Origin: Clostridia bacterium
Lineage (GTDB): Bacteria; Bacillota; Clostridia; Oscillospirales; UBA644
Assembly (NCBI GenBank): GCA_014872655.1
Contig: WHHJ01000005.1
Location: 1 to 52,936, forward strand
Length of the DNA stretch: 52,936 nt
Direction of reading: 5' to 3'
Shown: positions 50,033-52,936 of the stretch, in pieces
Layout: each line of letters opens with the position of its first letter
How positions within the stretch are numbered: position 1 is the first letter of the stretch
Made by a program: the position numbers and the translations under genes
Notes under the pieces: generated by a model
The model's database searches: none
The model's input: only the letters and a program-made list of their open reading frames with translations
What the model was told of the DNA's origin: nothing

Positions 50033-50308
50033 TTATGCTCTTTTTTTCTTATTCTTTTCATATTCCGCTTTCCAAGCGGCAAACTCCTCCTGTCCATCTT
50101 TGGAAAGGAAAAATTCGCGAATATCCGGCAGCATTGTACGTGCAATGGCTTCAAGAATATTATCCGGAATCTCCGATGCTCCGAAACGGTTTCCTAATAT
50201 TCTGTATTTGATACGAACAAATAGTTGCTTGAGAATGTTGCCGTATTGCAGATTGTAAATGTCACGCCAATACGGAATCAGCTGTTTTTTGAGTTCATTT
50301 ATATCCAT
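50033..50308 (-). CDS. Hypothetical protein downstream of hsdR
   Basis: 91 residues, helical, basic at the C-terminus (EYEKNKKKRA). Contains NLQYGNILKQLFVRIKYRIL and FFLSKDGQEEFAAWKAEYEK. CGGAGA precedes the ATG. It follows the restriction gene on the same strand after 146 bases. I do not recognise the family; a role in the restriction locus is only possible. Confidence 0.65.
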   Translation of the reverse strand: MDINELKKQLIPYWRDIYNLQYGNILKQLFVRIKYRILGNRFGASEIPDNILEAIARTMLPDIREFFLSKDGQEEFAAWKAEYEKNKKKRA

Positions 50309-50369
50309 AGAATTCTCCGTTCAAAGGGTTTTAGGGATTTGCCCTAACAAGTGCCGGACAAGCGGCAGT

Positions 50370-50445
50370 ATTTGGATATCCAAATGCGTTGCTTGCAAAG
50401 GCAATGTCGTGTGGACACAAAGACGATGCTTGCTAAGACAATGAC
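50370..50445. repeat. Palindrome and imperfect direct repeats downstream of hsdR
   Basis: ATTTGGATATCCAAAT (50370-50385) is a perfect 16-bp palindrome. Two 20-bp direct repeats (50389-50408 and 50426-50445, 16 of 20 bases equal) flank GTGTGGACAC. This has the look of a mobile-element regulatory or recombination patch; no gene is seen in 50309-50454. Confidence 0.5.
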
Positions 50446-50454
50446 ATTCAAATA

Positions 50455-52936
50455 TTAAAACGCCATAACATTATCCGTCCAAAGCTCGCACTGTGTCATA
50501 ACTGTCTGAACAGCATCTTCCATACCTTCCGGCGGATACTTGTGCTTTTTCAAGAGTTTCTTGATAAGCATACGCATTTTTGCTCTTGCAGACTCACGCT
50601 TTTGCCAGTCTATCGTTTTATTCTTACGGAGAGTATCTGCAAGCTCCTTTGTAATGGCAATCAGTTCATCGTTTTCGTAGAAGTCCTTAATTGCCTGTGG
50701 CTTTGTTAATGCGTCATAGAAAGCAAGTTCATCAGCAGTCAGTCCGAGCTGGTCGCCCTCTTTTTGTGCTGCGGCGATTTGCTTTGCCAATTTCAGCATT
50801 TCTTCAATGACTTCTTCATTGGTCAGCATACCGTTGAGGTAAGCATTGAGAGAACGCTGCATAATCTCGCTGAATTTTTCGGACTTAACCACATTTGTCC
50901 TGCGATAGACCGACACCTGCTCTGCAATCAGTTTTTTCAGGAGTTCAACAGCAAGATTCTTTTCCTTCATATTTGCGACTTCCTGAAGGAACTTCGGGTC
51001 AAACAGAGAAAACTCCTCTTTAATATCTGAGAACAGGTTGATAACGCCGTCACTCTTGATACTCTGCTTCAGAAGTTCATTGATTCTTGCGTTCATTTCC
51101 GGCAAGGAAATCTTCTTTCCGACGCCTGTATTTGTCAGCCTGAGTACCAATACACGCACGGACTCGAAGAACGCTGCTTCAAAGCGGCTGTCCTCGTCAA
51201 CCAAAGATGAACAGAGAGACAACGCCTGATGAAGCATAAGGGCTTCTTTTACAAAAGAGTCCTTCTCATCAACTCTTTCTCTGCCCATAATGAAGTTGAC
51301 AGCACCGCTGATAGTTTTTGCTCTTTCAAGGTCTGTGCCGTTTTGGAACTTGGAATAATCGTATCCGTGGAATTTGTCACGGCAAACAGACAGCTTTTCT
51401 AAGAACTTCGGATAAGCAACCTTAGCAACATCTGTATCGCCGTAGTTCTTCTTATCACGGGAAGTGTAGTCATTCATTGCCTGCTTCAAGGCGGTGGCAA
51501 TGCCTACATAGTCAACGACAAGTCCGCCTTCTTTATCTCTGAATACACGGTTTACACGGGCGATTGCCTGCATAAGATTGTGTCCCGACATAGGCTTGTA
51601 AACATACATTGTGGCAAGAGACGGCACATCAAAACCGGTCAGCCACATATCCACAACAATAGCGATTTTCAAAGGACTGTTATTGTCTTTGAACTTCTTT
51701 GCAAGCTCGTCCTTATAGTGCTTATTTCCGATAATCTGTCGCCATTCTTCCGGGTCGTTGTTGCCGGAGGTCATAACGACTGCCACCTTTTCCGTCCATG
51801 CGGGACGAAGCTCCAATATACGATTGTAAATCTTCATAGCGATAGGGCGGGAATAGGCAACAATCATCGCCTTACCGGTCAACAGGTTTTCACGGTTATT
51901 CTCGTAATGGTCGAGAATATCGCAAACCAAAGAATTGATTGTGTTATCGTTTCCGAGAACGGCTTCCATCTGTCCAAGCTCACGCTTACTCTTTTCAATG
52001 ACTTCCTCATCTGCATTGGCTGCCATAATGTCATACTCGGCGTCAATCAATTTTAAGGTCGCTTCATCAAGGTTGAGCTTAATTACACGGCTCTCATAGT
52101 AAACCGGGCGGGTAGCACCGTCCTCGACAGCCTGCGTCATATCGTAGATGTCAATGTAATCTCCGAATACCTCACGGGTACTGCGGTCTTTTGAGGAGAT
52201 AGGAGTGCCCGTAAAGCCAATGTATGTAGCGTTCGGTAAGGTGTTGCGGATAATACGGGCTGTGCCGATAACACGCTTTGCAACATCTTCGCCTTCTTCG
52301 TTCTTGGTAATCTTTATTTTCTCTGTAAGTCCGTATTGACCTCTGTGTGCTTCATCTGCCATAACAACGATGTTGTGGCGTTCAGAAAGAGGTTCGTGGG
52401 ACTCCTCAAACTTTTGCATTGTGGTAAAGATTATGCCGTTTGCCTGTCTGCCGGCAAGTAAAGCTTTCAAGTGTTCGCGGCTTTCTGCGTGCATAGGCTC
52501 TTGTCTTAAAAAGTCCTTGCACTTTGCAAACTGTCCGTAGAGCTGGTCGTCAAGGTCGTTTCTGTCGGTCAGAACAACGATTGTCGGGCTGTCTAATGCC
52601 TCCTGCAACAAATGAGCATAGAAAACCATAGAAAGCGATTTTCCGCTTCCTTGTGTATGCCAGAACACACCGCCTTTACCGTCTGTAACGGTAGCGTGTT
52701 TTGTAGATTCAATCGCTTTTCTTACCGCAAAATACTGATGGTAGCCGGCAAGGATTTTGAATGAATTGATACCTTCATTAGAGAAGCAAATGAAGTTCTT
52801 AATAATATCGAGAAGTCTTTCTTTTTGGAACATACCCTCAAAGAAAGTATCGAACTGAGCATACTGCGTATTTTCATAGTTGCCGTCTTTGGTTTTCCAC
52901 TCCATAAAGCGGTCTTCACCGGAGGTGATCGTACCC
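50455..52936 (-). CDS. hsdR: Type I restriction enzyme R subunit (HsdR), 5' end outside the window
   Basis: About 826 residues seen; the frame stays open to the window edge (GTITSGEDRF before the first internal Met), so the N-terminal nuclease domain lies beyond. Helicase motifs are GSGKSLSMVF (Walker A), TDRNDLDDQ, ADEAHRGQ (DEAH type) and GFTGTPIS, followed by MTSGNNDPEEW and QAIARVNRVF (motif VI). The C-terminal third is the helical domain that binds the M and S subunits. The enzyme moves DNA and cuts far from its site. hsdM and hsdS are expected beyond the window. Confidence 0.93.
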   Translation of the reverse strand, partial: GTITSGEDRFMEWKTKDGNYENTQYAQFDTFFEGMFQKERLLDIIKNFICFSNEGINSFKILAGYHQYFAVRKAIESTKHATVTDGKGGVFWHTQGSGKSLSMVFYAHLLQEALDSPTIVVLTDRNDLDDQLYGQFAKCKDFLRQEPMHAESREHLKALLAGRQANGIIFTTMQKFEESHEPLSERHNIVVMADEAHRGQYGLTEKIKITKNEEGEDVAKRVIGTARIIRNTLPNATYIGFTGTPISSKDRSTREVFGDYIDIYDMTQAVEDGATRPVYYESRVIKLNLDEATLKLIDAEYDIMAANADEEVIEKSKRELGQMEAVLGNDNTINSLVCDILDHYENNRENLLTGKAMIVAYSRPIAMKIYNRILELRPAWTEKVAVVMTSGNNDPEEWRQIIGNKHYKDELAKKFKDNNSPLKIAIVVDMWLTGFDVPSLATMYVYKPMSGHNLMQAIARVNRVFRDKEGGLVVDYVGIATALKQAMNDYTSRDKKNYGDTDVAKVAYPKFLEKLSVCRDKFHGYDYSKFQNGTDLERAKTISGAVNFIMGRERVDEKDSFVKEALMLHQALSLCSSLVDEDSRFEAAFFESVRVLVLRLTNTGVGKKISLPEMNARINELLKQSIKSDGVINLFSDIKEEFSLFDPKFLQEVANMKEKNLAVELLKKLIAEQVSVYRRTNVVKSEKFSEIMQRSLNAYLNGMLTNEEVIEEMLKLAKQIAAAQKEGDQLGLTADELAFYDALTKPQAIKDFYENDELIAITKELADTLRKNKTIDWQKRESARAKMRMLIKKLLKKHKYPPEGMEDAVQTVMTQCELWTDNVMAF

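Overview
The window joins three kinds of DNA. Its backbone is the chromosome of a spore-forming, low-to-mid GC Bacillota, most likely class Clostridia. The evidence is a spoIIGA-sigE pair, Gram-positive lipoproteins, strong AGGAGG ribosome binding sites, TTGACA/TATAAT promoters, and Clostridia-type phage and TnpV proteins. I cannot name the genus.

Chromosomal part (1-18541): RNase Y; the SpoIIGA-SigE mother-cell sigma factor pair; two adjacent cyclophilins followed closely by a ThuA-like protein and a sugar isomerase-like protein; an MGMT-like protein; a PrsA-like foldase lipoprotein; a 2398-residue cyclic beta-1,2-glucan synthase-like protein; Lgt; FolD; and two tRNA-Leu genes (anticodons TAG and CAG).

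Prophage (18524-49584): a complete-looking siphovirus-type prophage sits in the 3' end of tRNA-Leu(CAG). An 18-bp copy of the tRNA end flanks it on both sides, so the predicted excised circle is 31,043 bp. Left to right it holds: a tyrosine integrase (minus strand); a CI/LexA-like repressor facing a Cro-like gene across repeated palindromic operators; an oppositely oriented Ltp-repeat membrane protein (probable superinfection exclusion); an early region with Rad52-like, NinB-like, SSB, replication initiator containing an apparent origin, DnaC-like ATPase, a circularly permuted C5 methyltransferase, MT-A70 methyltransferase and RusA; two antitoxin-like regulators and a late-switch regulator; then packaging, head, tail, holin and an endolysin with a dockerin-like tail.

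Right flank (49585-52936): the displaced tRNA terminator, a TnpV gene, a small unknown gene and the 3' part of a type I restriction HsdR gene on the minus strand. The tRNA-Leu locus therefore looks like an accessory hotspot.

The most interesting items are: the Ltp-repeat protein with a B-box-like N-terminus and a membrane anchor; the circularly permuted methyltransferase; the minor head protein with a fused HEAGH metallopeptidase-like domain; the dockerin-like endolysin tail; and the compact control region at the integrase, with a hairpin over the ribosome binding site, a convergent promoter and a possible small RNA. All functional calls are by reading the sequence; no database search was run.
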